From Apostichopus japonicus (lineage: Eukaryota; Echinodermata; Holothuroidea; Aspidochirotida; Stichopodidae): a DNA stretch of 64,000 nucleotides. Under the pieces are notes generated by a model. It was not told where the DNA came from. It saw only the letters and a program-made list of their open reading frames with translations, and did no database searches. The stretch's first letter is position 1, and each line of letters begins with the position of its first letter. Shown here piece after piece: positions 43,701 to 55,163 of the stretch. The stretch covers positions 21,655,054 to 21,719,053 of the forward strand of contig NC_092562.1 of NCBI RefSeq assembly GCF_037975245.1. Reading direction: 5' to 3'. The position numbers and the translations under genes are program-made.

Positions 43701-46123
43701 AATGCCATCTTCCATTCATTGTTTTCTAACAGAGGCTGATTATAATCTCATTTTAGAAACATTTAATTCTCAACTTCTTACACTTTACAGTTCTCATGTG
43801 CATGTGTACTCATCATGTTACCAGCTGAATAAACCATTCAGAGTGTAGAAAAGTACAACATGACGTCTCTGTAGAAGGAAAACGTTAGCAGCCACCTGGC
43901 TTTAAGAAAGAAAAGAGAAAAGATGTGATCAGAAGTTGATAAAGGCTATATAAATTTAATAATGAAAATGCAACCAGCTACTTTTAATTTGTATTATGTT
44001 GTTTCTTTTACAGTTGCTGGCCACAGAGCTGACTTCCTGATAGCTAAAGGTAGCTGGACCGTTCTATCCGTCCGCAGGTTGATGACAGGTATAGGTCTCT
44101 TGGGCCCTGCGGTCTTTGTTCTGCTCTTTGGGTCCGTCTCCAGTGTTGCTGTCGCGATAAGGTGAGCCCGAGAATAAATCTTGCTTCTTTTAATGTAAAC
44201 CAAACACGATTGCAATGCAGCTATAAATAAAAGAAAAAAACAAACTAAAACATTTCTATAACATGTTTTAAAGACCAAAGACATTGTTATTCAGTACTTC
44301 CTTCATAGAGTTCTCATGAGCTTAAAATCTGTAAGGCATTTAAAGTTAATTCCCGATCAACCACTTTACAAGGTAGAATTACTTTTGCCTCCCACACACA
44401 GCCTTGTTCTGACTGTGCTTACAGTATCTAAGAATTTTCTGCAGCACACTTTGCCCCCACAGAACCCCTCCTTCCCCCACCCTTCTCCCACTCTGCCAAT
44501 ATTTTTTGCTGACCCCCAGGTCGAGAAGCATGGTCTAAACATGACTGTAATAACCGAGTGTATGATTAAGCCAAACGTCTTTCATGATTTTCTTATATTG
44601 TAGCAGGGGGTCATGTAACCTTGAATTCAACCATGAAATCTGAAAACTCTTTTTTCTCTTCTCAGTTATATTTCCATTTCCCTTGGTCTCTGTGCATGTA
44701 ACTCTGCTGGACACCTCAGTAACCATGGCGATGTAGCTCCACACCATTCTGGCATCACATTTGCAGTTTCGAATACTCTTGTAAGTAGGACAGGCATCAT
44801 TTCTGTGTTCAGCAATAAACTTTAAATAAATGGTAAAGGGACTTAACTTTAGATCCTGGCAGGATCTCTTCCAAAGAAGAACTGCTCTAGGCTCTGAAGA
44901 AGTTTCTGTTAAGAACGAAATGTCAGGCCCTCTGAGTTTTATAGATAATACCTACACAGGCCTTTTTGCAGTGGAATATCAGTTTGTTAACAGTTTTATC
45001 TCTCATCGATAACTTTGATATTCATAGGACATTTTCATAGCATATTTATCATGTTAAACACTACAACAGCGGATAAACTGTTGAGATTGTTTATAAAATG
45101 AAAATTTGGCTCCAACATGCAAAGATGTGTGTCAGCATGTGTACACAAAAATTTAGTATTTTCAAGATTTTAGTTGGCAAGCAAAATGTATTACCCTAAA
45201 AAGTGTTATGCAAAATGTAACCATTGAATTATACCATAATAACAGTTAGTCTTTGTAGGTGTCTGGTTCCAACTGTCTGTGTTTACAAGAAACATGAAGA
45301 CTTATTTTTGCTATTTCCAATTTTTTTGGGATACTCTGTAACACTGGAGTGGATTTTTTTTTTGGGGGGGGGAGGGGGGTGAGAGGGAGGAGGGGTGAAC
45401 AGAACTCTTCTTGTCAGTATTCATTCATTTACTTTTGGACCTCCCTCCAGATCTTCAAGTTCCAAATTATTAATTGTCGTAACAATATGTAAACTTTTCA
45501 TGCAATTTGGAGAGAAAACTTGTCAATTGTTTAGTTTCATCACTGCTCATATCAAGTTTTGAGATTGTTAAAATCCTACAATCCCTTAGACATATAAGTT
45601 GTGTGTTCGATGTGAATCTAGTGAAGGCCAACACCAACGTTTCCTCAGCATTAAATAAAACTAATCAAATAAAAAATGGGGAAAAAATGGTTCATAGTTC
45701 ATAATTTCTCTCTTTTTTTTTGTTTTTTCTATGTAACATTGCAGCGTGTCTCTACATCCCTCGTTGTCCAATCTAGCTCAATTTTATACAAAAACTATTG
45801 TAAATTCTGTCACCGGTTGAATAGATCTGGCTTGTATTGTTTGATCTGCCATGTTAAGTTTGACAGGTTATCATTGACCAGTGTAATACTGCTTTGCGCC
45901 TTGAGCACCGTTATCGGTGGATATGTATGGGCTTTATAAATCCTCAGTATTAATATTATTATTATTTCAGGCCACCCTTCCTGGTCTTACAGCTGGTCCA
46001 CTCACTGCTGCTGCCGTGGATTACTTTGGTACGTGGACTCCAGTCTTCCTTGGGGTATCTCTTGTCAATGTAGTAGGTGCAATAGTTTACATATCAGAGA
46101 GCTCAGCTAGTCAAGTTTTATGA
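40529..46123 (+). CDS. SLC17/PHT4-type anion transporter, 7 exons
   Basis: A major facilitator superfamily membrane transporter. Exons are 40529-40702, 41526-41798, 42467-42607, 42950-43157, 44014-44161, 44666-44780 and 45971-46123, joining in frame to 1212 bases (403 residues). Resemblance is to the SLC17 family (vesicular nucleotide transporter SLC17A9, sialin) and especially plant PHT4 phosphate transporters: ADRVIMPIAIVPMS in helix 1, LGFAEGFCLPTIF and EERSKAFG around helix 4, VRRLMTGIGLLGPA in the second half, and NHGDVAPHHSGITFAVSNT followed by LPGLTAGPL near the end. These proteins move anions such as phosphate, nucleotides or sialic acid, using sodium, protons or membrane potential. 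The substrate here cannot be assigned. The sequence starts very close to helix 1, so a short amino-terminal exon may be missing. It is divergent to NAGLU. Confidence 0.9.
41526..41798 (+). CDS. SLC17-like exon 2
   Basis: Encodes residues 59-149. It holds the loop 2-3 motif as GGKAAQRFGGRAVLG, where the usual aspartate is glutamine, then FTRIILGFAEGFCLPTIF and LLEERSKAFGYLVAGGSVGQ. Splice sites are TATAG and GTG/GTAAGA. Confidence 0.92.
41975..42190 (-). repeat. Inverted copy of the TGACCT-rich repeat
   Basis: Contains the perfect direct repeat AGGTCAAAGGTCA (41980-41992), TGTGAGGTCAGCTTGTAAAT and TATCTCAATAGTGG, matching the minus strand of the 12184-13048 units. It lies in intron 2 of the transporter gene. 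Confidence 0.6.
42467..42607 (+). CDS. SLC17-like exon 3
   Basis: Encodes ICPYMSWPNMFYTFGAIGLV, helix 6, and a cytoplasmic segment ending DPQKLMEQK. WPxxFYxFG is a strong family motif. Confidence 0.92.
42950..43157 (+). CDS. SLC17-like exon 4
   Basis: Encodes the central loop VDTTDQVSWRSYLSHRPLWA and helix 7 with HFCMNTSNYIISTWLPTYL, then PFIANSIVGV. The WLPTY motif is typical. The donor is GTAG/GTGAGA, phase 1. Confidence 0.92.
44014..44161 (+). CDS. SLC17-like exon 5
   Basis: Encodes VAGHRADFLIAKGSW then VLSVRRLMTGIGLLGPAVFV, the repeated A-like motif of the second half and helix 9. The acceptor is TTTTACAG and the donor AG/GTGAGC. Confidence 0.92.
44666..44780 (+). CDS. SLC17-like exon 6
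   Basis: Encodes YISISLGLCACNSAGHLSNH, then GDVAPHHSGITFAVSNTL. The N-x-x-D-x-A-P-x-x-S-G signature is characteristic of SLC17 and PHT4 proteins. Confidence 0.93.
45971..46123 (+). CDS. SLC17-like exon 7, terminal
   Basis: Encodes ATLPGLTAGPLTAAAVDYFG and the last helix, VFLGVSLVNVVGAIVYISES, then stops at TGA. The tail after the last helix is short (SASQVL). Confidence 0.92.
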   Translation, partial: ATLPGLTAGPLTAAAVDYFGTWTPVFLGVSLVNVVGAIVYISESSASQVL

Positions 46124-46448
46124 GCACCGATTGCGCAGACGGTACTTGCGATATTTTATACTCGTTTTGTTTCTTTTTCTATTTTTTTTTCTTTTTTTTT
46201 GTGTGACTTTATGAGGTACTGTTTTCCACATTCTATTCATCTTTCTTTCAAGAAAGTAGGAAATTCTGTAAGATTTTCGGTAATTTTTTTCGTGTCTGTG
46301 GTTGACAGACAGTGAAGAGCTAGTTTGGTATCTGACGTATTGAAATAATATGGGTCTGTTTGTATGCAGAGCACTCTGGAGAGGGATAGCCAAGACATAT
46401 ACCACCGTAATGGCTGTTAAACCTAAGGTTGCTAGTTTGAAACAGAAT

Positions 46449-46454
46449 ATTAAA
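46449..46454 (+). promoter_or_regulatory. Candidate poly(A) signal ATTAAA for the SLC17-like gene
   Basis: ATTAAA lies about 325 bases after the stop codon. It is the first common hexamer I see downstream on this strand. Confidence 0.35.
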
Positions 46455-46677
46455 CTGGATTCTTCTTTAACCTTTTTTTTTATTGAAGGATAAGTCGATA
46501 GCGAAACTCACCGTAACTTGAGTGTCTCAGCTATGGTTATATTTCAGAAAAGATAAAAGTGCTTTGGAATGTTGATGGCAGAGAGCAAAGCACTGCAGGG
46601 GCCATCCTATCCATCATTGGGTAGTGCTAGCTTGGATGCTATGTCCTTGAAAGTTCACTTTTTGACAACTTTGAAAT

Positions 46678-47205
46678 ATGAGTGCCATAAACTACATATA
46701 TGAGTACCATAACCTACATGTGTGAGTACCACAACCTACATATAGGAGTACCACAAACTACATGTATGAGTACCATAACCTACATGTATGAGTACCATAA
46801 CCTACATATATTAGTACCATAACCTACATATATGAGTACCATAACATACATGTATGAGTATCATAACCTACATGTATTAGTACCATAACCTACATGTGTG
46901 AGTACCACAACCTACATATAGGCGTACCACAAACTACATGTATGAGTATCATAACCTACATAAATGAGTACCACAACCTACATATATGAGTACCATAACC
47001 TACATGTATGAGTACCAACACCTACATATATGAGTACCATAACCTACATGTATGAGTACCATAACCTACATGTATGAGTACCACAACCTACATGTATGAG
47101 TACCATAACCTACATGTATGAGTACCATAACCTACATATGTGAGTACCAAAAACCTTCATATTTATATGAAGCATATGAATTTATAACCTACATGCATTA
47201 GTATC
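46678..47205. repeat. 22-bp minisatellite, TATGAGTACCATAACCTACATG
   Basis: About 22 copies of a 22-bp unit alternating ATG-TATGAGTACC and ATA-TATGAGTACC variants. The copies degrade after about 47150. It begins about 550 bases after the transporter stop codon and 220 after its candidate poly(A) signal. Confidence 0.95.
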
Positions 47206-48731
47206 TTGACCCTAAGTTGCATCAGTTAGAACCATAATTGCATGTATGATTCTATTCCATTTCAGGTTCAATCCTAAATTGAGATTTTTCACAATAAAAG
47301 TACAGATATTTTAACCCATAGCCATTACCTGCTTTAGAATGGTATCTTATGAAATAAGCTTCTGGGGCTTTTCAAAAGTAGAAAGAAGCTGTCGTGATAA
47401 AACAATATCCTTAGGTCGTTACTAAGCACATAGAGGACAATGGTATATTTAACGAGATCTGTCTGAAGTTAAAAAGGTATTTTAAATACTGCTTTGTATA
47501 ATTTCTATCAATGTTGTAAATATTTTTGCAGACAAGGATTTGGTTCAGCAGCCTTTCATATTGTTTGTTTTTGTCCAATTCATTGTCTTGTTTCATTATC
47601 ATTTAATACACAAAGTTTTGCTACTATTCTCCCACCTCTTATTGCCTTTTCAATGGTTAGTAACAGAACCCACAAGTTTTGGTTCTTAATTAAATTCATG
47701 GAGTGTATATTCAGTTTACACTATAGAAAGTTTTGAAATAACAACAAGCAAGACATTTTTTATCAGTGATAATACCTGTTTGTGGGTCACATATCAAGGA
47801 AAGATTGATGAAAACCCATATTGTCCAATTTAACCAAAATTCTACAACTTCACTAAATTCTAGGCAAAAAACGGTTTGTCAAGTTTGAGCAAGAGCTCGT
47901 ATTCTAACACCTTGTCTTCTGGTGATCCCATCCCATAGTAGTAATCTATACAATGTGAGGATGTAAATGTCTTCTTTTGTCCCACAAAAAAATTTGATAA
48001 TAAATGCCAAGTTTTAGGGATTGATTTTCCAACTTTTGTCAATTGATAATTTTTTCTTCATATCTAACTGACCTGGCATATCAGAAGGTTTTGTTTTGTT
48101 TGTCCAGATTGCAATAATTTGCCATTAATTTTTCTGTTGTTTTTCATTTATTTTAGTTTTATTATAGCAAACTGCTCTTATGACTAAACCAAGGCAGTGT
48201 TTGCAAAGGGTATAAAAAGCATAAACAGAATTTTCCTTAGAGGCAGACTTACAGACTAAATAGGTTCCTTCATCTTTTATTGTTTTCATAACTCACGTTT
48301 CTTTTGCAATTGGCCTTGTTTGAGAGAAAAGGATAAATCAGAAAAACTAAGGAAATAAGTCAAATTTCATATCATGTTTGAATAGTCCAATTCATTTGTC
48401 CTGTATGTTACTTTCTTAGTCTTTTCTGGAGATTGGAGGTAGAGATGGTGAGGTGCAACCACTTATTTTTTTATCACTATGTATTTATTGTGGTTTTTTT
48501 CTTGGGGGGGGGGGGGGATTATTCACTTACTGTACAACTGATTCTAATAAAACCTGAAATTTATTTAACCATTCTTTGAAACAATAAAATAAAAGGCATA
48601 AAAGACAATTAATATTGCTTTGTATTTATTTCTGGTACTGTTGATCTTTCTCTGACAGAGGACTTCAAGTTGCTGGTTATCTTTCATAACCATACTCCAC
48701 TTCCTATGAGTCAGTAGGGAGCAAGTACACA

Positions 48732-48905
48732 GCCAGTTGGGACGATTTGTTATTGCTAATACCTCTCTAAACTGTCCTCCCATTTCATGCTTCAAAGCAC
48801 TGGTATTGACAGTACAAACAGTTCCTACCCTTTATCTGATAGAAACATGATATTCATACTGCTCGTACTGACAATACGAGGGCTCTGAAGCACGAACATG
48901 ACAAT
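48732..48905 (+). repeat. Dispersed repeat family B, copy 1
   Basis: Shares with 55884-56064 the ordered blocks CAGTTGGGACGATTT, ACTGTCCTCCCAT, TTCAAAGCAC, CAGTACAAACAGTT, ATCTGATAGAA and ATACTGCTCGTACTGACA. Probably a fragment of an old mobile element. Confidence 0.75.
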
Positions 48906-48949
48906 ACAGTATTGAAAAAATTGTCCTTACTGGGTGAAGTAGAACCAAG

Positions 48950-49020
48950 TCAGGCCCAAGGGAAATTATGTCATCTGACCCCTATTTGAAGTTTTCCTTA
49001 ATTATATTATGAAATGAGGA
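48950..49020 (+). repeat. Dispersed repeat family C, copy 3
   Basis: CAGGCCCAAGGGAAATTATG, then TCATCTGACC and TCCTTAATTATATTATGAAA, match the order in the copies at 16744 and 52495. It follows a family B copy closely, so B and C may be parts of one element. Confidence 0.4.
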
Positions 49021-52000
49021 TACGTTATTCTGTATGCAATATTTTCTACGGCCCAGAACGGACTCTGGGCCTGGTCTGTATACCCATAACCCCTTTCCTT
49101 CCCTCCCCCATCCCTTCACCTTCTAGCCTGGCCTGTAAGAAGGTATTTATGACGTTTGTAGGTTTGACTGTGATACCTTTATTCAGGGATTTAAAAGCAA
49201 GGAGAGAAGAGATTTATAATGTGACGAAGATGTGGAGTAAGGAAAGTATGTGGAAATGTTGCTCAGTATTATGGATCAACAATAATCAGTCCTAATTTCA
49301 ACAACACTCGACCACGACAAAGTTGTAGATGAGATCGGGAGGGGATAATGAGGGGGCTGGCTGTTGCTCTGTCTCCGAGGTGAATCGGTTTCACACCCAT
49401 CATAATTACACACAAATATTGGTTGGTTCTTTTGAACCTGACCATAGCTTCTAGGTTTCTAACGAAGATTCCTTTTAAGGGTGTATCGGACAAAAAATCA
49501 ATTGGGTGTGGTGCTATGGATTGGGAGGGAAGGAAGATTCTGAAAATTCCATTCCATGCACTACACCTATGGTTAATGGTAAGAAGAGGAGGGGGTGGGG
49601 GAGGGGTAGTTTTATTCGATTTATAACAGTCTGTTACATATCAAATTAATTTGATACCTAAAATTTCTCCTTTCCATTTCTTCAGTTACCAATATTTATC
49701 AATCCAGAACAGACTCAATGCGTTTTACTTTCAAGTAATGCTTGAGTGTCCTGCCCATTACATTAGTCGACCTGATAAAACCTGCTAACTTCCGTTTAAA
49801 ACTCACTGAAACGTGGCAAATTCTTTGTCTTCCTTCTATAAATTCTCGCAAACTAGGACCATGTTGTTTTTTAATTTCGTGGAAGTTCATTGCCAATATT
49901 GATCCTGTTTTCATTTGTTTTGTTTTTAAAGTTCATGCATCCAATTATATTTGCACTTCAAATAGTCAATAAAGAGGTCGAAGAAAGAAAAGAAGCTAAA
50001 CTAAACTGTTCTACACATTGGGATATATTTCCCTCATAAAATTTCAAAGTAAGGATAAAAAATAAGAGGAACACGTGTTTGGAATAAAGGATATATTAAC
50101 GTAAAATCTCTAGTGGTATTATTGAAAGACCATATGGGTTTATTGGTAAATGATTTCACTAAAATGGTTGAACACCTGTTGGCAATAATGTCATTTCTGA
50201 AGAAAGTGGAGTACGTTCATTTGCTGTACGTGCTGTATACATGGTTCAACTAAGAAAGGGACTTTCTAACACATGGGCCTAATGTTACCATGTCGAGTGC
50301 GTTTCCTCCACAGTATACAATTTTCATAACGATATCCATACTATAAAGTTGTAAATAAATGGATTTCACAGTGTCTAACAATCAATGATTATTCAGATAC
50401 CAGGGTGAAAGAATAAGATTTATTTAACATGAACGAAACATCTACAAATCATGGAAAGTCATCGACCGCAAATAATCAAGGTGACAATTTGAACATACGT
50501 TTGAATTAAACGTCTGTAAGTTCTTTGAAACCAAAGTGTGGCTGTGGGAAAAGGTCCGATCTATAGAGATGAGGGGGAGGGGAGGAGGGTGGTAACATCT
50601 TCGACGGGACACTAGACCACTTGAGACTTAGATTTTTAGAGCATACTACAAAATCACCTCAAAACTTACCAACAGCGTGAATCATCTGTGCATTCTGCTC
50701 TAAACATTCCAGTGTTGGAGTGCACAAAAATGCATTGGCAGTTATACATTAGTTTTCTTAATGTCTCAATAACGGGGCGATATTTTATCAGCGTGGGGGG
50801 GGGGGGGGGGGGCACTTCTTAAGTTCAAACTTGGGGCACTTTTCATTTTAAAATGGGGACTTTGAGACATTAAAAAACAAAACCTGGGCTCCGCCGTCTC
50901 TGTTCCCAGTTACCTCATACAGTACTTTTGCATTCACGACTTTCAGACATTGTTCCGAAGTAGTGCCGCCAAGTGGGTTGGGGTGATCAGAGCCGCTCTG
51001 GAAGTGAGTACTTAGATCGATTTACTCTCCATCCCCCCCCCCCCCCCATCAAGATTATCTTGGTAAAGAATATTTACAACGAGTTGAAACATTTAAGCAG
51101 TATAATAAGAACCCAGAAGCTTTCGTGTGTAAGTTTATACATTTATTCTGGTTTTGTCATTTAAATGAAATTTCTTAATTCATATGTTAACTACCTCTGG
51201 TTAGTGGTTTTGACTTCCCAGAGCCAATATTTTGATAGCAGTTATAAAATAAAATATGAGAAACTATTGTGTATTTTCTATTGTGTGGTTCTTTGAAAGG
51301 ACTTGCTATTGAATAATCATCCATATCTTTATTTTCGTGTATTGTTGTCGTTAACAGTGAACCAAATAGAAAAGTTTTATCTTGAGGTTTTTTGAAAATA
51401 TTTTTTATATATACATATTTTTTATATAAGACTTGGTTAGTTGGTCGGATTATACTATATTTTCATTCTCTCTAATAAATGTTATTTTGTCCTTTGGCAT
51501 GAACGAAAATAGTTCTTCCCAAGACTGCCAAAATCATTTTCATCTCAAGGACTTTTGATACTTACTGCAAGTTCTCTTCAAAAAGAGTTTAATTTCGCAT
51601 TGAGTGTAACAACTGGAATATGTCGCTGGTGAGGAGGGGAATTAGAAAAGAGGGTACGTGTGTAGTCAGTCCTCCAGAAAGTTAGATGTAATATGATGCA
51701 TGAAAACAATAGTTTTGTTTCTAAGAACGTTTAAATATGGTGGGACAGTGTCTAAAGAGATTATAGGCTATACGCATGGAGGTATAGGCTATATATATAT
51801 AGATATGTGTGTGTGAGGTAAATTATACTTTACTTTCAGTTTTCTAGATCAATAATTTTAAAGAAGGGAGTATTTGACAGCCGAAAGCCGAGTGTATAGA
51901 AATGGAGTTACATCAGAAACAATGAAACCGTGCATATCAGGGTTATTGGGCTATTGCTCTACCTGGCTAAGTAGCGTGCGCGGTTGCTTTCTCAATCTCC

Positions 52001-52494
52001 AGGAGAAATCTACGGTTTTCCCATCTGAAAAAATATTCCAAAGATATCATATGTGTGGCAGTTTATACCTTTATGATATAACTAGGCCAGTGACCTACCG
52101 TGGCGTCAGCCTTATGTCTGTAGTGTGTGAACAGCAATAAACAGCATTCAACAGGAAACTGGTCAGTGCATGATGAAGCTGCAATATGGTAAATGGCACA
52201 GTTGCGTGTAGTTTTGGAAATCACGTGACACTTGGAAAGGGTACCCTATGGACAATGCATACGGGCGGTGGGTGGAGTGGGGGAGGAGGCAATGCGTATC
52301 GCCTGCTCGTGTTCCCAGAGCCTGCATGTCAACCAATAACTTTCTTACTTTTCTACTCGAAATATCAAGTTTTGACTCTGAGAATTGAAACTTCGACTGG
52401 TTCTTCCATTCTTTTCATACAATAAGTCAATATTTCGACAGTATTTTATGCCACAATCAGCGGCTCAGCACGGTGGAGCCCTTGACCGGCAGAA

Positions 52495-52660
52495 CTATGT
52501 CACCGGGCCCAAAGCAATTTGCACTCTTTCCTTTCTTCCTTAAGTATTTTATGAAAATGTAAATAAACTATTCTTTATCCCATATTTTTCACGGTACCCT
52601 CCATATTTTTCTGGGTCCCCTCGTTGACCCGGGCATTGGTGCTGTATCACCTTGCACTCC
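52495..52660 (+). repeat. Dispersed repeat family C, copy 4
   Basis: TATGTCACCGGGCCCAAAGC, CCTTAAGTATTTTATGAAAA and CTGGGTCCCCTCGTTGACCC parallel the copy at 23648-23790, including the two motif spacings. Confidence 0.5.
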
Positions 52661-53391
52661 CCCATCTGCGTGTCACCATCATTCTTCACCAAGGGATAAA
52701 ATAATCGTGGCGATCGTAACTGTAACGTGTTTAACAGGCAAAATGAATTCAACACGTGTAAATAACATTATGAAGTAGCTTGCCCACTATAGTTATCCGG
52801 TATAGCAGTGCCATTTATGTTTATAGAAGCTGCCACGCACTATATATGTAAAGGTTACCAAACACCAACGAAAACAAATTAATCTTAAATTGATATACCA
52901 CGCCAGCAATTGACATAAAAAAAGCGTTGAAATCAAATATTGAATGAGTTACTAAAATAAGTCAACTGTTCAACCCTCATTCGTATTTGAAAAAAAAAAC
53001 GGCCGATAATGCATGACCAGAGTACGACTTGAATAGGGGCCCGGGGAGAACAGGACAGGACTGGAGTTTCTCCCTTCTTTAAATAAATATTTTACATTTC
53101 TCGTACATGAATATTCACCTGTATGTATAGTAGCCTATAGAAATTCGTCCCATGGAAATTCGAGGCACAAATCAACAGACATATTTCAATGCTAATTTAT
53201 TTAGGCCTATCTAATAAATTACGGACATCACGTGACGATTACAGCCATGAACATTTGACGCTTGCATACTACATTCCACTACATTTGTTCACGAGATTGG
53301 GCCTCCCATCTCAACCCCCCCCCCCCACCCCACACCAATCATAATCAGGTGCGTATCCAGGGGGGGCGTTGGGGGCGCGCGCCCCCCGGGT

Positions 53392-53521
53392 AAGGAAAAG
53401 AGGAGAGAAAAAAAAGAGAAGAAAAAAGGGAAAAGGAGGGGAAAAAAGAAAAGGAGGAGAGGAAGGAAGAGAAAAGAGAAAGAAAAAAGAGAGAAAAAGG
53501 AGAAAACGAGGGAGAAGAAGA
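53392..53521. repeat. ~130-bp polypurine tract
   Basis: Nearly pure A and G on the plus strand, with irregular GGAGAGAAAAAAAAGAGAAG-like sequence and one C near the end. It lies just inside the left end of the hAT-like composite. The minus-strand reading frames over it are low-complexity artefacts. Confidence 0.9.
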
Positions 53522-54058
53522 TAGCCAAGCCCTCGGGAAGAGAAAGATCCCTATTATATACACAGGGTAGCCAGTGACAGATCAAGGATTACGGAGGGGG
53601 TGTGCGCCTCACCCTACCCCTTACCCCGACAACTCCATGTTTGACGTTTCCGTTTTTCCTCTCTCACTAATGTACTTGAACTCGACCGAGTCGTCGGGGA
53701 ACATAACGCATTTCGGGAAGGGGGCGACCGCCCCCCCCCCCCGAGCAAATTTTCTTTATGACATCGCTAGTAATTTCAAAATAGACAATGCTTAGATGCA
53801 ACTTACAAGGCCTGGGAAGTGTCATTTCCAGCGATCTGGGAGGCATTTTCGGCCCAAATTTTTCTTGTACGCTTCGCGCCAACTCATGGTGGCGCTTCGC
53901 TTAGATAGTTTGCCTACAGGCTTCGCCCTCCCTTGGCAATTAATCGCTACACGCCTGTTCGAATTTGTAAAGCAAAGAGCAAATATAACATCATATCAAT
54001 GAGCATTGAAATGCATGTTCCACGATGTACAGCCTCAAAAACTGTCAATGTGTGTAGT

Positions 54059-54488
54059 CAAAGGCGTAGGAGCCAGATTGGATTTGGGGGCTGTAATGAC
54101 TTGCCCGAAAAAAAAGCCAAAATTTTTCGCGCGCGAATCGCGCATTCAACATGTTGATGCCAATATCATATAGGCAAGATCGCTCATTACATTGTATGGC
54201 ATCGTGTACCGCACGGTCCGTCAAAGTTGCACAGTATACCGCCGGATGCTAATGTAAACAACCAAATGTCTAGTGTAGATGGAGAAAAACCATACAGATC
54301 CATTTATGTCAAAACTCTCTTTTACAGTAGTAATGTCGGCCAAGCTTACAACTTTATTTCAATTACCAAGGAGATCATTTTAAGCTATTCATTGCTATTT
54401 ATTTTTCTTTCAGTAGGTGCCCAAAAAAAATGGGAAAACAATTGGGGGGGGGCTGCAGCCCCCGCCTCCTACGGGACCTACGCCTATG
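54059..54488 (+). mobile_element. Nested hAT-like element
   Basis: The termini CAAAGGCGTAGG and CATAGGCGTAGG (right end, minus strand) are inverted repeats. Flanking octamers TGTGTAGT and AGTGAAGT match at six of eight positions, compatible with an aged 8-bp duplication. The right end has a GGGGGGGGGCTGCAGCCCCC hairpin. It is inserted within 53346-55163. Confidence 0.6.
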
Positions 54489-55163
54489 AGTGAAGTGTTC
54501 GGTTTCGATATACCTGATATCGGAAATATCTGCTATTTTTCTGTTCCTTCAACCAAGTTTTGTAAAAGCCATTATAAGAGGTTGCAATATTTCTACACCA
54601 ATAAATTAACTGTGTCTGAATTTTAGAAAATTTCCTCACCAACATTCTTCATCATACTTTCCTCTACTCTTTCAATTTTGACCGGTCTGTTAGGGGTTCA
54701 AGGAGGTTTTTCTATATTGGTTGTCTATAGATTGAATTTTGTGCAACATTATGGCTATGTTTTCAAGTGATTTTATTCACGAGAAAAGTGAATTTTCAAA
54801 TTCTCAACAAGTAATGGGCTTAAAACCTTCAAAAGTGGGGCTTTCGGATATTGTGGGCCGTGACGTAGAATAACCTACAAAAGCAATCATCCATAGGACA
54901 TGCAATCAGGTCGAACATGATGTGTGACTGGTGACAATCTTCAAAAAGGTTATGGATGGAAAAAACTTTTGGGAAATACTTGGTTCTCAGGCAAAAGTCT
55001 ACATCTGGTTGCTCATTTCCAAGCCCGAGAAGTGCCATTTCCGGTGATCTGGGGGGTATCAAAACCAAAAATTTTCTTGTACGCTCCGCGCCAACCGATG
55101 GTGGCGCTCCGCTTAGATAGTAATTCGCGCCCCCCGGGTTAGAAAATCCTGGATACGCGCCTG

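Larger units (their letters stand above)
46455..53345. other. Gene-free stretch with repeats
   Basis: No exon on either strand has domain-like composition. It contains a 22-bp minisatellite, dispersed repeats at 48732-48905, 48950-49020 and 52495-52660, and several G runs (near 48507 and 50796). Confidence 0.6.
53346..55163 (+). mobile_element. Composite hAT-like non-autonomous element
   Basis: The ends CAGGTGCGTATCCAGG (left) and CAGGCGCGTATCCAGG (right end read on the minus strand) form inverted repeats, each followed inside by a GCGCCCCCCGGG-type block. ATAATCA occurs at both borders (53341-53347, 55164-55170) but not in perfect register, so the target duplication is uncertain. Inside are a purine tract (53392-53521), two copies of the TACGCTCCGCGCC-type module (53811-53909 and 55021-55121) and a nested element (54059-54488). 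No transposase is seen. Confidence 0.75.

Noticed and set aside
53289-53585. Minus-strand frames rich in Phe, Ser and Leu
   Set aside because: They translate the purine tract of a transposon. The composition is low complexity and not a membrane protein.
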